A stretch of 10,022 bases of DNA. It comes from Ettlia oleoabundans (Eukaryota > Chlorophyta > Chlorophyceae > Chlamydomonadales). The first letter of the stretch is position 1; each line of letters opens with the position of its first letter. Of this stretch, positions 7,966-10,022 are shown piece by piece. A program made the position numbers and the translations under genes. The stretch lies in the NCBI GenBank assembly GCA_019693395.1, contig JAAMXP010005372.1, positions 1-10,022 on the forward strand. The letters run 5' to 3'. Under the pieces are notes generated by a model. The model was not told the DNA's origin, searched no databases, and worked only from the letters and a program-made list of their open reading frames with translations.

Positions 7966-10022
7966 GCATGATTCGAGTCAGCCTGAACCCCATCCTGTCT
8001 GTGGCGTGTGTGCCAAGGAAATCGATGGTGATGATGTCTATATCGCTGGTAGGAACGGAAATTCGTGCCAAGCTGCTTTAGTGTGCTGCCGCCTCACAGC
8101 GGTGTGGGTTAACTCGCCTTGTGTCAGGTTCCTAGAGCATTTTTGTGGCCATGAGGTGCTGCGGGCATGGTGCAAGAGCCAGTGCTGGTGCTGCAAGATT
8201 ACTGCACTGCCGTTGCACCTTTCTATATTGTGTGAGACCGCACTGAAAGTGCCTGTGTCCCTCCCTGCCTGCAACCTGCAGCCACTTGCAATGGATGCGG
8301 CCAAGGTGAGGCTTTGTTGTGGCATGTGATAGCCGCTAGTTTGTGCACCATCGCCCGTACCCGATGAGCATCACACTATTGTTTCCTGGAGACTCACTTT
8401 GGTGGGGCTGCAGGTTGTTTTCACGTCGACTGTGTCACTCCTTTCATGTCTAAAATTCATCACGACGCAACTCGAGCTCAAGAACGAGCAAGGGTGCGCG
8501 ACATTGACACCAACAGTAGCCGACAGTCAGCTGCTGCAGCAAGCGCAATGGGCATTTCTTGTTGTACAACTGCAACCCTCGCCTCGCACATTGCTGACCT
8601 CATTTCTCTTTTTATTATTTATCAAACAATCCTGAGCGCTGCCACCCTGTCTTGATATCTTGCCTGCTCACCTGGTCACCGCCTGCCACTCCTGCCACAG
8701 AGGATGATCAACCTCAGGCCCGCCTACTACATGGCTGAACAGAAAATGCGCTGTCCCAGCTCAATTGAGTGCAATGGTGCGATGGGGTGGCATGTGCTCT
8801 GTGGAGTGATGACGACTGTTGTGCCGGCCTCGCTGCTGATAACATGCATTGATGTGATTTCAACAAGTTACTCTGTTATCGTAACACCCCTGAAGCCTTT
8901 CTACCCGACGTAACCCGACCTTGAGTGGTCTCACCCTCCTCTCATCCAGCTGCCATCCATTGGCCCTGTAGGCAAGATTATTGATGCTGATATGGTGAAG
9001 CCGGTCAAGGTCTCGCCACCACCTCCGCCAGGCCTGCCGCCGCCGCCAGGCCCCGGACAGAAGCAGAAGAAAAAACAGGGGTCACCGGGGGCGGCGGCGG
9101 TAGTGGCACACCCGCAAGCAGGCAAGAGGCAAGCTGCTACCTCCCAAGCAGCGGCGCCGCTGCCGGTGCCCTCCAGAAGGCAGCTACAGCAGGAGCAACG
9201 AGCGGTGGCTGCTGCTGTGCGTGCTATGGCAGCGCCTGGCTATGCTTCGGTTTCAGCCAACAGCGATGGCATGTCGGCGCGCGGCAGCGGCAGCAGGGTT
9301 GCGTCGAGCGGCGGCAAGCTCAAATTTCCTCCCGGCCACAAGCCGGTGGAATTGCAGGTGAGGGCCCGGCACACGTGACTTGCATTTAGATCCTGCTGCT
9401 GCCGCCGCTGCCTTTGCGGCTGATGTGCTGGCTGAGTGCGGGCAGGTGTTTAATGCCCTGTTGCACCGTCCATCCATCGCTTTCAGCTTCACCCCACTCC
9501 TGCCCGCCCGCCTGCCTGCTCAAGCACTGGTCTGCATGTCTGCCTGCCTGCCTGCCTGCCTGTCTGCCTGACGGTACTCCTGACCCCTGGCTGCCATGGC
9601 TCTGCTCAGCTCAACCTCTTTCTCGCAGCTTTGCCCTAACTATGAGGAATACGGCGAGTGTTTCATACACAAGTGCCCACGCTGCCATGGAGAGGTGAGC
9701 TGGCATGGCGCTGACGTGGCATGGCACGGCTCAGTATGACGCCCGCACTTGCACTGCAGCTCACGCTGTTGTTGTTAAGGGACATCCAGCGTCGATTGCT
9801 GCACTTCAGTACGAGCTGCCGCCGTTGCCTGTCAACCTTCTTGCACCCCCCACTGCCGCTTGCTCCGCCTGGGGCCCCCACTGCTGCGTCTCCACTGCGG
9901 CCCTGCTGTACCTCCTGCTCCTGCCCAGGCTGCGCGTCCCCTCGAAAACGTTTCTGGGTCATGCTTATGCTGCTCCCTTACGTTGCTGGTTGGTTGTTGT
10001 TTCAGGAGGAGCTGCAGCTTCG
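7958..10022 (+). CDS. Multi-zinc-finger protein with CNG-HVxC modules and a CCCH finger (5' part, 7 exons seen)
   Basis: I do not recognise the gene. Proposed exons: 7958-8048, 8282-8305, 8414-8493, 8701-8805, 8950-9357, 9629-9694 and 10006 to the right edge, about 263 residues in one frame. The ATG at 7958 is the first after an in-frame TGA at 7925. Module 1 (residues 15-45) is CGVC followed by CNGCGQGCFHVDC, a Cys/His spacing like PHD, DC1 or RING fingers. After a charged helix, CPSSIECNGAMGWHVLC (83-99) resembles the second half of module 1 and may complete its metal ligands; it also recalls IBR domains. Next comes a proline tract (about 123-136), a QKQKKK basic patch and an Ala/Ser-rich linker. 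Residues 238-256 form a CCCH finger, C-x8-C-x4-C-x3-H (CPNYEEYGEC...CPRCH), of the kind that usually binds RNA. Junctions around 8048-8305, 9357-9629 and 9694 are well supported. The donors at 8494 (GTGCGC) and 8806 (GTGATG) are weak. Confidence 0.62.
8282..8305 (+). other. Proposed 24-nt microexon
   Basis: The acceptor CAACCTGCAG and donor CAAG|GTGAGG enclose 24 nt encoding ATCNGCGQ. Both sides are phase 1 and fit exon 1 (ends GCTG|GTAGGA) and exon 3 (starts GTTGTTTTCAC). The Cys pair it carries is essential to the zinc module. A pyrimidine-rich tract precedes the acceptor. An exon extended upstream remains possible. Confidence 0.6.
9532..9569. repeat. CTGC tetranucleotide repeat
   Basis: Imperfect CTGC/CTGT repeat units in the intron 9358-9628 of the zinc-finger gene. 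Low complexity, with no function assigned. Confidence 0.85.
9695..10005 (+). other. Long intron of the zinc-finger gene
   Basis: Donor GAGAG|GTGAGC and acceptor TTGTTTCAG|GAGGAG, both phase 0, 311 nt, the longest intron here. A candidate inner exon after CACTGCAG (from 9761) stays open but lacks a convincing donor, so I leave it out. The minus-strand open frame in this span shows no recognisable domain. Confidence 0.6.

Noticed and set aside
8049..8281. Reading straight through 8049-8281 as coding, with a Cys-rich stretch including WCKSQCWCC
   Set aside because: The read-through frame does not lead into CNGCGQ, whereas a GTAGGA donor and CTGCAG acceptor of matching phase give a 233-nt intron of typical size and a complete zinc-ligand pattern.
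9380..9440. A possible exon encoding DPAAAAAAFAADVLAECGQ in the zinc-finger gene
   Set aside because: The previous exon ends in phase 0 at 9357 and the CCCH exon begins in phase 0. This stretch would need phase 1 at its acceptor, so it cannot be inserted without breaking the frame.
9663..9962. A 99-codon minus-strand open frame at the right end
   Set aside because: It overlaps the CCCH exon and its intron on the other strand and has a low-complexity composition with no recognisable domain.
4769..10022. The coiled-coil gene and the zinc-finger gene as one long gene
   Set aside because: In-frame stops occur at 7429 and 7925, there is no acceptor between 7928 and the well-placed ATG at 7958, and about 530 nt of repeat-bearing non-coding DNA separates them.
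1..10022. A prokaryotic operon, prophage, CRISPR array or defence system
   Set aside because: All recognisable genes are split by spliceosomal introns and the repeats are simple or tandem. There is no array of spaced direct repeats and there are no phage or transposase genes.

Overview
This window reads as nuclear DNA of a green alga (Chlorophyta). Four intron-rich protein-coding genes can be assembled. Introns are mostly about 100-310 nt, with GTGAG- or GTAAG-like donors and pyrimidine-rich CTGCAG-type acceptors. The recognisable enzyme is a plant-type omega-amidase. TGTAA, the usual chlorophyte poly(A) signal, lies 65 nt past that gene's stop. Gln/Ala-rich protein stretches and CTGC or GCTGG simple repeats fit the same origin. 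I cannot name the genus. Exon models were built by hand from reading frame, splice signals, matching intron phases and family knowledge. There is no transcript evidence behind them.

Layout. (1) Minus strand, from the left edge to 1282: the N-terminal 166 residues of an atypical short-chain dehydrogenase/reductase in four exons; the C-terminus lies outside. (2) 1283-1865: intergenic, holding the upstream region of gene 1 and the 3' end of gene 2. (3) Minus strand 1935-4535: a complete eight-exon gene for a 331-residue omega-amidase (Nit2), with the full Glu-Lys-Cys triad and a probable organelle presequence. (4) 4536-4768: a short divergent promoter carrying a perfect 10-bp inverted repeat. 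(5) Plus strand 4769-7431: a seven-exon gene for a Gln/Ala-rich coiled-coil protein of about 441 residues and unknown function. (6) 7432-7957: an intergenic stretch holding a diverged tandem duplication of about 175 bp with GTTACC/GGTAAC palindromes. (7) Plus strand from 7958 past the right edge: the 5' part of a multi-zinc-finger gene. It has a Cys-His module split over several exons, including a proposed 24-nt microexon, then a Pro-rich linker and a CCCH-type finger.

The genes are not an operon and share no evident pathway. Genes 2 and 3 are head-to-head and may share a bidirectional promoter. The points most worth a second look are three introns that appear to start with GC instead of GT, the unidentified zinc-finger protein, and the duplicated palindromic element between genes 3 and 4.
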